In this document: positions 1 through 7,532 of the stretch, in pieces
How positions within the stretch are numbered: position 1 is the stretch's first letter
How the letters are laid out: each line of letters opens with the position of its first letter
The notes under the pieces: generated by a model
What the model saw: the letters and a program-made list of their open reading frames with translations, nothing else
Databases searched by the model: none
Told to the model about the DNA's origin: nothing
DNA from: Nocardioides agri
GTDB taxonomy: Bacteria; Actinomycetota; Actinomycetes; Propionibacteriales; Nocardioidaceae
NCBI RefSeq assembly: GCF_013778305.1
Contig: NZ_JACEIC010000002.1
Span: 1,885,669-1,949,668 of the forward strand
DNA: 64,000 nt
Direction: 5' to 3'
Position numbers and translations under genes: made by a program

Positions 1-858
1 GAAGTCGTGGGCCCAGTCGTCCTCCACGAGGAAGGCGCCACGGGCGCGGACGACGTCGAGCACGGCGTCCGCGAGATCGGGCGACCAGTGCGCCCCGGTC
101 GGGTTGGCGAAGCTCGGCTGGGCGTAGAACGCCCGGGCACCCGTCGCCGCGAAGGCCCGGTCGAGCTCGTCGGGGTCCGGCCCGTGCGGCCCGCTCGGCA
201 CCGGCACCAGCTCCACGCGCGCCTGGGCGGCCGCGCCGATCACGCCCCAGTAGGTGGGCGACTCGACGAGCAGCGGACGGCCGGCGCCCACCAGGGCGCG
301 GCACGCGATGCTCAGCCCGCTCTGGCTGCCGGGCGTCACGATGACGTCGCCGGCCGCGGGCGCGGCGAGCCCCGCCGGGGTGGCGGCGCCGAGCTCGGCA
401 GCGAACCAGGCCTGGAGCTCGGGCAGACCCGCTGACGGCGGCCGGCCGACCGCCGCGTCGCTGCGCGCGGCCCGGGTCGTGGCGGCCCGCACGAGCCGCT
501 CGGGCAGCAGGGCACGGTCCGGGTATCCGGAGTGCAGCGCGACCACGTCGTTCGGCGTCGTGCGCAGTGAGGTCGAGAGCCGCGGGCCACGCTCGGGCGC
601 GGCGCCGAGCGCCGCCGTCTGCCAGCCGTGGTCGTGCGGGCGGACCGTGCGCGTCGCGCGCACGAAGGTGCCGACACCGGGCCGGCTCTCCACGATGCCC
701 TGGGACGCCAGCGTGCGCAGCGCCTTCTGCACGGTGACCGGGCTGACGCCGTGCTCGGCGACCAGGGTCCGGGTCGAGGGCAGCCGCGCCCCGGGCGGCG
801 CAGCCGCGATCCAGGAGCGCAGGTCCGCGACGATCCGGGCACTGCTATCGTCGTTCAT
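1..858 (-). CDS. MocR-type GntR/aminotransferase regulator, partial
   Basis: This gene runs off the left edge: 286 in-frame codons are visible from an ATG at 858. Residues 7-68 form a GntR winged helix (LPSTRTLVAEHGVSPVTVQK, then a GVGTFVR wing). From about residue 105 comes a fold-type I aminotransferase domain, with the PGSQSGL cofactor-binding loop, SFANPTG (the Asn-Pro-Thr-Gly motif) and a VEDDWAHDF segment carrying the PLP-contacting aspartate. The PLP lysine would lie outside the window. MocR proteins are transcription regulators that sense PLP or amino-compound ligands. No Shine-Dalgarno is visible. The start codon overlaps that of the divergent exporter gene, suggesting this protein controls the exporter and itself. 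The family call is firm; the ligand is unknown. Confidence 0.9.
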   Translation of the reverse strand, partial: MNDDSSARIVADLRSWIAAAPPGARLPSTRTLVAEHGVSPVTVQKALRTLASQGIVESRPGVGTFVRATRTVRPHDHGWQTAALGAAPERGPRLSTSLRTTPNDVVALHSGYPDRALLPERLVRAATTRAARSDAAVGRPPSAGLPELQAWFAAELGAATPAGLAAPAAGDVIVTPGSQSGLSIACRALVGAGRPLLVESPTYWGVIGAAAQARVELVPVPSGPHGPDPDELDRAFAATGARAFYAQPSFANPTGAHWSPDLADAVLDVVRARGAFLVEDDWAHDF

Positions 859-874
859 GAATCAGCACGATAGC
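844..874. promoter_or_regulatory. Palindromic operator/dual leaderless promoter between MocR and DMT genes
   Basis: An inverted repeat, GCTATCGT (844-851) and ACGATAGC (867-874), brackets the tetranucleotide CATG, where the two divergent ATG codons overlap. Each arm holds TATCGT, which fits the actinobacterial -10 consensus TANNNT. It lies 5 nt before the rightward ATG (857) and 8 nt before the leftward ATG (858). The site could therefore be both -10 elements and the regulator's operator. Confidence 0.6.
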
Positions 875-1810
875 GCTACTCTCCCGCTGCCACAGGTGCT
901 TTCGACGACCACGACCGGTGTCTGGTGGGGCCTGGTCGGAGTCCTGGCCTTCTCCTTCACGGTGCCGTTCACCCGCATCGCGGTCGACGGTGGCCTGCAC
1001 CCGGTCGTCATCGGCTGCGGACGGGCGGTGGTCGCGGCGGCGCTCGCGGGCATCGCGCTCGCGTCCACCCGGCAGCCGGCCCCGCGTGGCCGGCAGTGGG
1101 CCCGGCTGGCAGTGGTCGCCGCCGGCGTCGTCGTGGGCTTCCCGGTGCTGACGTCGTTCGCGCTGACCACCGCCTCCGCGAGCCACGGCGCGGTGGTGAT
1201 CGCGCTGCTGCCGGCCGCGACCGCGGCGATGGCGGTGCTGCGCGGGCACGAGCGGCCGCCCACGGCGTTCTGGGTGCTGGCCGGCTGCGGCGCCGTCGTG
1301 GCGGTCGGCTTCGCCTCGCTCCAGGGCGGCGGTCTCGGCGGCCTGCACCGGTCGGACCTGCTGCTCTTCGGCGCCGTGCTCGCGGCCGCGATCGGGTACG
1401 CCGAGGGAGGGCTGCTCTCCCGCGAGCTCGGCGCGTGGCAGACGGTGTCGTGGGCCCTCGTGCTCGCGGCGCCCGCGATGGTCGTCGCGACGGGAGCGGC
1501 AGCCGTCCACCAGCCACCGGACGTCGGCGTGCGCGCGTGGGCGGCGTTCGCGTACCTCGCCGTGGTGAGCATGTACCTGGGCTTCTTCGCCTGGTACCAC
1601 GGCCTCGCGATCGGCCCGATGACGCAGGTGAGCCAGGTGCAGCTCGTCCAGCCGGTGCTCACGATCAGCTGGGCGGCGCTCCTGCTCGGCGAGGAGCTCA
1701 CCTGGTCGACCGTGCTGGGCGGCGCCGCGGTGATCGCGTGCGCAGGTGCGGCGGTCCGGCTCAGGCTCGGCGCAGGACGCGACCGGACGCGCGACGTACG
1801 GCGTCGGTGA
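857..1810 (+). CDS. EamA/DMT-family metabolite exporter
   Basis: A 317-residue inner-membrane protein with about ten hydrophobic segments arranged as two EamA repeats, the size and pattern of drug/metabolite exporters. The second repeat contains the typical GPMTQVSQVQLVQPVLTISW and GEELTWSTVLGGAAVIACAG stretches. The reading frame stays open further upstream, to 254, but that part is antisense to the MocR gene. The ATG at 857 is chosen because the membrane domain begins shortly after it and a TANNNT hexamer lies just before it. Pairing with a PLP-binding MocR regulator suggests export of an amino acid or amine, which is an inference. Confidence 0.85.
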   Translation: MNQHDSATLPLPQVLSTTTTGVWWGLVGVLAFSFTVPFTRIAVDGGLHPVVIGCGRAVVAAALAGIALASTRQPAPRGRQWARLAVVAAGVVVGFPVLTSFALTTASASHGAVVIALLPAATAAMAVLRGHERPPTAFWVLAGCGAVVAVGFASLQGGGLGGLHRSDLLLFGAVLAAAIGYAEGGLLSRELGAWQTVSWALVLAAPAMVVATGAAAVHQPPDVGVRAWAAFAYLAVVSMYLGFFAWYHGLAIGPMTQVSQVQLVQPVLTISWAALLLGEELTWSTVLGGAAVIACAGAAVRLRLGAGRDRTRDVRRR

Positions 1811-2627
1811 GCCGGTCCAGCGTCGGCGAGTCGAGCCGCCAGCGCTGCCAGAACAGCGGGACGTCGACGTGCAAGCGGCTGCCGAGCGGCACGAGACGCC
1901 CGTCGAGCTGCGGGACGGGGATCATTCCCCAGCCCAGGCCGCGGCAGACCGCCTCCCGGAAGTCCGCCGACGTCGGCACCCGGTGCACGACCGGGGGCTC
2001 GGCGACGCCGCGGGCGGCGAGCAGGTCGTGCTGGAGGGAGTCCTTCTCGTTGAAGACCACGACCGGCATCGCAGCCCAGTCGGGGCCGCGGCCGCGGCGC
2101 CAGCGCTCCGCGAGCTGCGGGGTCGCGCAGGGGACGTAGCGGAGCAGCCCCAGGTGCTCCACCGAGCAGCCCTGCACGGCCGTGGGCTCGGAGGTGACGG
2201 CGGCGAGCACCCCACCGGCGCGCAGCTGGTCGGCGGAGAACGCCTGGTCCTCGACGTGCAGGCGGAGCGCGACGTCCGACCAGGTCGCGACCTCGCCGAT
2301 GACGTCACCGAACCAGGTCGCGAGCGAGTCCGCGTTGACGGCCACGGACAGCTCGACGGTGCCGACGTGACCGTGCGCGAGGGCGTCGCGGACCTCGTCG
2401 TGCAGCAGCCGGGTCTGCCGGGCCAGCCGCACCAGCACCTCGCCCGCCGCGGTCGGCCGGCACGGCACGGTCCGCTGCACCACGACCTGGCCCACCTCGG
2501 ACTCGAGCGCGCGGATCCGCTGGCTGACCGCCGACGCGGTCACGTTGAGGTGCCGGGCCGCCGCCTCGAACGTGCCGTGGTCGGCGATCGCGGCCAGGGC
2601 GGCCAGCTGGGCGGGCACGAGATCCAT
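1761..2627 (-). CDS. lysG: LysR-family regulator of the LysG/ArgP type
   Basis: A 288-residue LysR regulator. The N-terminal helix-turn-helix spans about residues 3-60 (QLAALAAIADHGTFEAAARH, then LNVTASAVSQRIRALE), followed by an effector-binding domain. ArgP/LysG proteins sense basic amino acids and switch on a divergently transcribed LysE/ArgO exporter, and such an exporter starts 70 bp away on the other strand. The ATG at 2627 has no Shine-Dalgarno; TAGCAT (2634-2639 on this strand) ends 6 nt before it, suggesting a leaderless mRNA. The 3' end converges on and overlaps the DMT gene by about 50 bp. The family call is strong; the symbol rests mainly on the pairing with lysE. Confidence 0.87.
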   Translation of the reverse strand: MDLVPAQLAALAAIADHGTFEAAARHLNVTASAVSQRIRALESEVGQVVVQRTVPCRPTAAGEVLVRLARQTRLLHDEVRDALAHGHVGTVELSVAVNADSLATWFGDVIGEVATWSDVALRLHVEDQAFSADQLRAGGVLAAVTSEPTAVQGCSVEHLGLLRYVPCATPQLAERWRRGRGPDWAAMPVVVFNEKDSLQHDLLAARGVAEPPVVHRVPTSADFREAVCRGLGWGMIPVPQLDGRLVPLGSRLHVDVPLFWQRWRLDSPTLDRLTDAVRRASGRVLRRA

Positions 2628-2633
2628 GAAGCC

Positions 2634-2690
2634 ATGCTAATGGTCCTGCAGAATCATTCGCTGGTCTTCATCCCGCCAGCACCCTAGCGT
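2634..2690. promoter_or_regulatory. Divergent leaderless promoters of lysG and lysE
   Basis: Leftward TAGCAT (complement of 2634-2639) lies 6 nt from the lysG ATG. Rightward TAGCGT (2685-2690) lies 6 nt from the lysE GTG. There is no Shine-Dalgarno on either side. An ArgP-type operator would be expected in the 44 bp between the hexamers; I see no clear palindrome there. Confidence 0.55.
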
Positions 2691-2696
2691 TGCCGT

Positions 2697-3299
2697 GTGC
2701 TCGACTCCTCGCTCGCCGGCCTGCTGACCGGCCTGTCCCTCATCGTCGCCATCGGCGCGCAGAACGCGTACGTGCTGCGGCAGGGCCTGGCGCGCGAGCA
2801 CGTGGGGCTGGTCGTGGCGATCTGCGCGATCTCCGACGTCGTGCTCATCGCCGCCGGCGTCGCCGGCATCGGGCGGATCGTCGAGCAGGCGCCGTGGGCG
2901 ATCGACCTGGTGCGGTGGCTCGGCGTCGCGTTCCTGACCTGGTACGGCGTGAGCTCGCTGCTCCGCGCCCGCAAGCCGGAGAGCCTGCACGCGGACGACC
3001 GGGTCACGGTGAGCAGGCGCGGCGTCGCCGTACGCGCGCTGGCCCTGACCTGGCTCAACCCGCACGTCTACCTCGACACCGTGCTGCTGCTCGGCACGAT
3101 CGCCAACCAGCACGGGTCGGCCGGGCGCTGGTGGTTCGCCGCCGGCGCGTGCCTGGGCAGCATCCTGTGGTTCTCGGGGCTCGGCTTCGGCGCGCGCTAC
3201 GCGAGCCGCTGGCTGTCCCGGCCGCGGGCCTGGCAGGTGCTCGACGTGCTGATCGGCCTGACGATGCTCGCGATCGCGCTGTCCCTCGCGTTGGGCTGA
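2697..3299 (+). CDS. lysE: LysE/ArgO basic amino acid exporter
   Basis: A 200-residue membrane protein with about six hydrophobic helices. The N-terminal IVAIGAQNAYVLRQGL is the family signature of LysE/ArgO, and TWLNPHVYLDTVLLLG is the conserved mid-protein motif. The family exports L-lysine or L-arginine to prevent toxic build-up, for example during growth on peptides. The GTG at 2697 is preceded by TAGCGT with a 6-nt gap and no Shine-Dalgarno. Transcription is divergent from the LysG-type regulator, which is the classical arrangement. The exact substrate (Lys, Arg or both) cannot be told from sequence. Confidence 0.93.
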   Translation: MLDSSLAGLLTGLSLIVAIGAQNAYVLRQGLAREHVGLVVAICAISDVVLIAAGVAGIGRIVEQAPWAIDLVRWLGVAFLTWYGVSSLLRARKPESLHADDRVTVSRRGVAVRALALTWLNPHVYLDTVLLLGTIANQHGSAGRWWFAAGACLGSILWFSGLGFGARYASRWLSRPRAWQVLDVLIGLTMLAIALSLALG

Positions 3300-3311
3300 G
3301 CGCCACCTGGC

Positions 3312-3317
3312 TAGGGT
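3312..3317 (+). promoter_or_regulatory. -10 element (TAGGGT) of the MDMPI gene
   Basis: TAGGGT sits 7 nt before the ATG at 3325 and 12 bp after the lysE stop codon. No ribosome-binding site is present, consistent with a leaderless transcript. Confidence 0.5.
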
Positions 3318-3324
3318 GCTCGCC

Positions 3325-4152
3325 ATGAGCGACCCCGCGAACGACCGCGCCGTGCTGGCCGGGTACGTCGACGTCTGGTGGCAGGCGATCAACGACTTCA
3401 CCACCCTGCTCGAGGAGCTGCCGCCGGAGGCGTGGTCGCAGCCGACCGACCTGGCGGGCTGGGACGTGCGGGCCGTGGCCTCCCACGTCGCGCACCTGGA
3501 GGGCATCCTCGCCGGCTCACCGGAGGAGACCGCCGACGTCGGCGAGCCGCCGCACGTCACCGGCCTGATGGGGCTCTACACGGAGATCGGGGTCGTCAAC
3601 CGCCGCGAGGCGAGCCCGGACGCGCTCATCAACGAGATCCGGTCGGCCGCGACCGCCCGGCACACCGCCCTGCTGGCCGACCCGCCCACGGACCCGGCCG
3701 GCAAGCCGGAGCCGATCTTCGGCGGCGTGCCGTGGGACTGGCGGACGCTGCTGCGCAACCGCCCGCTCGACGTCTGGATGCACGAGCAGGACGTACGCCG
3801 CGCCGTCGGCCGGCCCGGCGGGATGGACTCCCCCGCCGCCGTGCACACCGCCGAGTACCTCGCCGAGACCCTCGGCTACGTGCTGGCCAAGCGGGTCGGC
3901 GCGCCGGCCGGCACGACCGCCGTCCTGGAGCTCGAGGGGAGCGGGCCGTTCGCGTTCACCGTCAACGACGCCGGCCGCGGCGCACCTCTCGCCGAGGTGC
4001 CCGCCGACCCGACGGTGACGCTGCGGATGTCCCGCGAGGCGTTCATCCGCCTGGCGGGCGGCCGCTGCGAGCCCGTGCCCGGCACGGTGACCATCACCGG
4101 CAACGACGCGCTCGGTGCCCGCATCGTCGGCGCGATGGCGACCACCCCGTGA
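3325..4152 (+). CDS. Mycothiol-dependent maleylpyruvate isomerase-family protein
   Basis: A 275-residue protein with an N-terminal DinB-like four-helix metal-binding domain (about residues 10-160) and a C-terminal SCP2/MDMPI_C-like domain. The metal-binding histidines are probably those in VASHVAHLEG and LDVWMHEQDVRRAVGRP, a hallmark of this family. Family members act as mycothiol-dependent transferases or isomerases, but most are functionally unassigned and this one need not act on maleylpyruvate. The ATG at 3325 follows TAGGGT (3312-3317) by 7 nt; the in-frame GTG at 3316 is less likely. The stop overlaps the next gene by 4 nt (GTGA), so the two are translationally coupled. Confidence 0.85.
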   Translation: MSDPANDRAVLAGYVDVWWQAINDFTTLLEELPPEAWSQPTDLAGWDVRAVASHVAHLEGILAGSPEETADVGEPPHVTGLMGLYTEIGVVNRREASPDALINEIRSAATARHTALLADPPTDPAGKPEPIFGGVPWDWRTLLRNRPLDVWMHEQDVRRAVGRPGGMDSPAAVHTAEYLAETLGYVLAKRVGAPAGTTAVLELEGSGPFAFTVNDAGRGAPLAEVPADPTVTLRMSREAFIRLAGGRCEPVPGTVTITGNDALGARIVGAMATTP

Positions 4153-5090
4153 GCCGGGTCGACCGCTGGTCGACCGCCGACCTCCCCGACCTGACCGGCC
4201 GTACCATCCTCGTGACCGGCACGACCGTGGGCGGTCTCGGGCACGTCACCGCCCTCGAGCTCGCCCGCCGCGGCGCCCGCGTGGTGCTCACCGGCCGGCG
4301 GCCCGAGCGGATCGCGGAGACCCGCGAGGCGATCCTCGGCGAGGTGCCCGGTGCGGCGCTCGAGTCGGTCGAGCTCGACCTCGCCGACCTGTCGTCCGTG
4401 CGCCGCGCGGCCGCGGAGGTCTCCGGGCTCGGTGCCCTCGACGTGCTGGTCAACAACGCCGGCGTGATGGGCACGCCGTCCCTCCAGCGCACCGCGGACG
4501 GACTAGAACTGCAGATGGCCACCAACCACTTCGGGCCGTTCCTGCTCACGGGCCTGCTGCTGCCCCAGCTGGTCGCGTCGGAGGACGGCCGCGTCGTGAC
4601 CGTCTCGTCGCAGATGCACCGGGTCGCGCGGTCGGCGCCCCTCTCGGACCCCCGCCACCTGGAGGGCCGCTACCGGCCCTGGCCGACCTACGGGCAGTCG
4701 AAGCTGGCCAACCTGCTCTTCACCTACGAGCTCGAGCGGCGTCTGCGCCGGGCCGAGCAGCCGGTGAGGGCGCTCGCCGCCCACCCGGGCTTCGCGTCGA
4801 CCCACCTGGCGGCCAACGGACAGTACGGCCGCGCCAGCGGCGGCATCGCCTCAGTCCTCGACCGCACCATCAAGGTCGTCAGCCCCAACACCGCCGCGGA
4901 GGGCGCCTGGCCGACGCTGATGGCGGCCACCGCCGACCTCCCGGGCGCGACGTACGTCGGGCCGGACGGCTGGATGGAGTGGGGCGGCCACCCGCGGGTG
5001 ACGCGCAGCAACAAGCTGTCCTACGACGAGACGGCGCAGCGCCGACTCTGGCAGCTGTCGGAGGAGACGGTCGGCATCACCTACCCCTGA
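4149..5090 (+). CDS. SDR-family NAD(P)-dependent oxidoreductase
   Basis: A 313-residue short-chain dehydrogenase. The cofactor motif is ILVTGTTVGGLG near residue 20 (the TGxxxGxG pattern), followed by VLVNNAGVMG, the serine in VVTVSSQMH, and the catalytic pair YGQSKLA. The long C-terminal extension is typical of the retinol-dehydrogenase/WW-domain-oxidoreductase-like group. The GTG at 4149 is chosen because it overlaps the upstream stop (GTGA); the longer open frame is antisense or shadow sequence. Co-expression with the mycothiol-dependent enzyme suggests joint work on a carbonyl substrate, which is only an inference. Confidence 0.88.
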   Translation: MSRVDRWSTADLPDLTGRTILVTGTTVGGLGHVTALELARRGARVVLTGRRPERIAETREAILGEVPGAALESVELDLADLSSVRRAAAEVSGLGALDVLVNNAGVMGTPSLQRTADGLELQMATNHFGPFLLTGLLLPQLVASEDGRVVTVSSQMHRVARSAPLSDPRHLEGRYRPWPTYGQSKLANLLFTYELERRLRRAEQPVRALAAHPGFASTHLAANGQYGRASGGIASVLDRTIKVVSPNTAAEGAWPTLMAATADLPGATYVGPDGWMEWGGHPRVTRSNKLSYDETAQRRLWQLSEETVGITYP

Positions 5091-5101
5091 CGAAAGTCAG
5101 G
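5086..5101 (+). terminator. Short hairpin overlapping the SDR stop codon
   Basis: CCTGAC-GAAA-GTCAGG is a perfect 6-bp stem with a GNRA tetraloop. Its left arm contains the TGA stop of the SDR gene. No U-tract follows, so it may act as an mRNA 3'-end stabiliser or weak terminator. Confidence 0.45.
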
Positions 5102-5156
5102 CGAGGACCGACTCGGGGCCGATGTCCCCAGCCGGTCCACCGGCAACCCTGGTGGG

Positions 5157-5735
5157 ATGGGCACGCAGGTCTGGTCGGGGACGGTCGGTGGTCGCACGCA
5201 CCGGGTGGAGGCCGACGACGGCCTCACCCGCGCCGTGCGGTGGTCGGTCGACGGCGAGCTCGCGGCCCAGAAGCGATCGACGCAGGAGAAGGTGCGGCTC
5301 GAGGTCGCACCGGACCGGCTCGAGGTCCGGTTCAGCCCCCTGGGCGCGCCGCGGCGCGCGACCGTCGGGGGCGTGGACCTGGTGCCCGAGCCCGGGTCGA
5401 GGGCCGCGCGCCACGAGGAGGCCGTGGGCGGGCACCCCGAGCGCTACGCGCTGATCCAGGCCGCGGGCGGCGCGGCGAAGGTCGTCCTGCCCATCCTGCT
5501 CACCGTGCTGCTGGCACGGTTCGCGCTCTCGCTCCCGCTCCCGTCCATCGACGGGCCCGACCTGCCGTCGCTCCCCTTGCCGGACCTGCCCGACCTGCCC
5601 GACTGGTCGCTGCCGGGCTGGGTCGAGCAGGCGATCGGCGTCGTGAAGTACGTGTGGCCGGTGGTGCTGGCCTACGTGCTGGCCCGCTCGGAGATCAACC
5701 GGCGCCGCCGCCAGGACGAGGAGCGCGGCTCCTAG
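5157..5735 (+). CDS. Hypothetical membrane protein with Pro/Leu/Asp-rich loop
   Basis: A 192-residue protein that I do not recognise. Residues 1-95 are soluble and beta-rich. A first hydrophobic segment (about 105-127, VVLPILLTVLLARFALSL) leads into a loop with repeated PDLP/PSLP units, then a second hydrophobic segment (about 155-178) and a short Arg-rich tail (RRRRQDEERGS). The loop is too short for a folded domain and probably forms an extended periplasmic hairpin. The ATG at 5157 is preceded by GGTGGG; AACCCT lies 6 nt upstream. It stands alone between the SDR hairpin and the ANTAR gene. Confidence 0.65.
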   Translation: MGTQVWSGTVGGRTHRVEADDGLTRAVRWSVDGELAAQKRSTQEKVRLEVAPDRLEVRFSPLGAPRRATVGGVDLVPEPGSRAARHEEAVGGHPERYALIQAAGGAAKVVLPILLTVLLARFALSLPLPSIDGPDLPSLPLPDLPDLPDWSLPGWVEQAIGVVKYVWPVVLAYVLARSEINRRRRQDEERGS

Positions 5736-5830
5736 CCGACCCGACGGGCGACCGACGCCGGCCGCGTGCGATGCCCGCGGACGGGTACCGGATCGCGACA
5801 GCCGAGCCGCCGGTCCGGAGGTGCAGCGCA

Positions 5831-6526
5831 GTGATCAGCGAGGACTTGCTCTCGACCCTGTCGGAGCTGGCCAACGTGCTCCAGACCCAGCGGACGCTGG
5901 GCGGCGCGCTGGCGAACATCGCCGAGGCGGCGACCACGTCGGTGCCTCGCTGCGACGCGGCGAGCGTCGCCCTGTCGCTCAGCGGCCGGCCGGTGACGGC
6001 GTCCGCGACCGCCCGCGTCGCGCTCGAGCTCGACGTGGTCCAGTACGACCTCCACCACGGACCGTGCCTGACGACCTTCCGCCGCGCGGAGGCCCTGCGG
6101 CTCGACCTGGTGGGACTCGAGGCGCAGATGCCGCACTTCGCCGTGGCGGCGCGCCGGCGCGGGGTCGTCGCGGTGATGTCGGTGCCCGCCATCTGGGGGC
6201 AGGAGACCATCGCGACGCTGAACATCTACAGCCGCACCGGCACGTTCGACGAGTCCGCGGAGGCCGTCGCCGCCGTGCTGGCGACCCAGGTCACGATCGC
6301 GGTCAGCCGGTCCCCCGAGTTCGCGGCCGCGCGGGACGTCGTCGAGCAGGCACAGCGCGACGCCGACGACCTGAGCGACGTCAGCGTCGCCACCGGGATG
6401 CTGATGGCCAACCAGTCGTGCACCGCGGAGCAGGCGTCCGGGCTCCTGCGCCAGGCCGCCGAGCACGACGAGCGCACCATCGTCGAGGTCGCGCAGCGGA
6501 TCATCCGGCAGCACCGCGCGACCTGA
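5831..6526 (+). CDS. GAF-ANTAR domain RNA-binding antiterminator
   Basis: A 231-residue protein with a GAF-like sensor domain (about residues 10-165) and a C-terminal ANTAR domain (about 172-228; SVATGMLMANQSCTAEQASG is the typical first half). ANTAR domains bind paired hexaloop RNA hairpins and prevent transcription termination. The GTG at 5831 is chosen over an in-frame ATG at 5771 because a strong Shine-Dalgarno, GGAGGT (5817-5822), lies 8 nt before it. It converges on the next gene with only 4 bp between the stop codons. The GAF ligand is unknown, and I did not find a dual-hexaloop target nearby. Confidence 0.9.
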   Translation: MISEDLLSTLSELANVLQTQRTLGGALANIAEAATTSVPRCDAASVALSLSGRPVTASATARVALELDVVQYDLHHGPCLTTFRRAEALRLDLVGLEAQMPHFAVAARRRGVVAVMSVPAIWGQETIATLNIYSRTGTFDESAEAVAAVLATQVTIAVSRSPEFAAARDVVEQAQRDADDLSDVSVATGMLMANQSCTAEQASGLLRQAAEHDERTIVEVAQRIIRQHRAT

Positions 6527-6530
6527 CCGT

Positions 6531-7307
6531 CTAGCCCCTGGCCGGCGTCCCGGGCCCGGGGATGCGCGGACGAACGGGCCGTCGGCCGGCGACCAGCAGC
6601 GCGCCGCCGAGACCGACCAGCGCGAGACCGAGCGGCAGCAGCAGCATCGGAGGCCCACCCAGCCCCGGGATCGGAGAGCCGTCGAACGCGCAGCGGCGCA
6701 GGTCTCGTGGCGCGAGGCTCGAGGTCCCGCACGGGTCATCGACCAGCCGGGCCGAGGTGACGAGGGCCGGTGGCGCCTGGCGTCGGGCGTCCGCGGCACC
6801 GGCAGCCGCTCGACTGCCCGCCGGCGGGCGCGGGTGGCGGGCCACCACGTGGTGCGCCGGCGACGCCGCGGTCGCGGCCGACGCGCTCGCGGGTGCGGGC
6901 GCTGTCGCGGACGCGGGCGCGGTGTCGGCCTTCGGGACGGCCGACGGTGCGGCCTTCGGGACGGCCTTCGGGGCTGCCGGCTCGCTCTGCCGGTGCTCGG
7001 CCGGCGCGGGCACCACCGGTGCGGGCACCGCTGGCGCGGGCACCTGCGGCACGGGCACCGCGGGCAGCGGGTCGAGGGGAGCCGGCTCGGGGGTGCCGGT
7101 GATCGGGCCGACCACACCGCCCACCACGCCGCCCACCACGCCACCGACGCCGTCACCTGCCGGATCGCCGACCACGGCGCCCACGGCGCCCCCCACAGCG
7201 CCGCCGACACCCAGGTCGTCCCCCTGTGCCGGGCCCGCCGCCACCAGTGACAGCGAGAGCGCCCCGCACACGGCGAGGATCCTGACTCCAACCGATGCTC
7301 GCACCAT
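6531..7307 (-). CDS. Secreted low-complexity Gly/Val- and Pro-rich surface protein
   Basis: A 258-residue protein with no enzyme-like domain. A signal peptide (residues 1-29, ending GPAQG) is followed by Gly-Val repeats built on VGGVVGG (about 33-68), a Pro/Val/Ala block (PVPQVPAPAVPAPVVPAPA), an Ala/Ser/Lys-rich linker and a short stretch with two cysteines (DPCGTSSLAPRDLRRCAFDG). A C-terminal hydrophobic helix ends in a basic tail (GRRPVRPR). The layout resembles a cell-wall or membrane-tethered spacer protein. There is no LPXTG sorting signal. The ATG at 7307 was chosen because a GGAGG-type site lies upstream and the signal peptide starts there; the open frame extends to 7478. Confidence 0.7.
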   Translation of the reverse strand: MVRASVGVRILAVCGALSLSLVAAGPAQGDDLGVGGAVGGAVGAVVGDPAGDGVGGVVGGVVGGVVGPITGTPEPAPLDPLPAVPVPQVPAPAVPAPVVPAPAEHRQSEPAAPKAVPKAAPSAVPKADTAPASATAPAPASASAATAASPAHHVVARHPRPPAGSRAAAGAADARRQAPPALVTSARLVDDPCGTSSLAPRDLRRCAFDGSPIPGLGGPPMLLLPLGLALVGLGGALLVAGRRPVRPRIPGPGTPARG

Positions 7308-7532
7308 GGCGAGCTCCCTCCGCCGGACCACCAGCTGCAGCACGCCCACAGCCTGCGGGTGCAACGAGGCCGGGTGGGCGGGTGTTACGCGATCGCCCTC
7401 CCCAACCCCCGGTTTCCGGCGGAGATACCCGATTCTGGGGATGGTGGGCGCTGATGGGCCGCGAGAGGTTCGATCCATCCGGCGGAGCCGCCCCGCCCGC
7501 GTGGCTCACCGGTCTCGGCCCAGGAGGAAGCC
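7308..7532. other. Divergent intergenic region
   Basis: 225 bp separate two divergent secreted-protein genes. Apart from the rightward Shine-Dalgarno GGAGGA, about 5 nt before the GTG at 7533, and a small GGCGG-AG-CCGCC hairpin, I see no clear promoter hexamers or operator. Confidence 0.5.

Noticed and set aside
254..856. Long N-terminal extension of the DMT exporter
   Set aside because: It is antisense to the MocR gene, which has intact helix-turn-helix and aminotransferase motifs. The membrane domain starts soon after the ATG at 857.
5081..5101. Rho-independent terminator after the SDR gene
   Set aside because: A stem is present but no U-tract follows. I kept it as a low-confidence hairpin, not a canonical terminator.
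7080..7150. Short tandem repeats resembling a CRISPR or VNTR
   Set aside because: The repeats are in-frame codons for Val-Gly-Gly units of the surface protein. They have no spacers of constant length and no cas genes nearby.
7308..7532. Riboswitch or Pho box upstream of the phosphoesterase fusion
   Set aside because: I looked for paired conserved elements and direct repeats of GTTCA-type sites and found none convincing.
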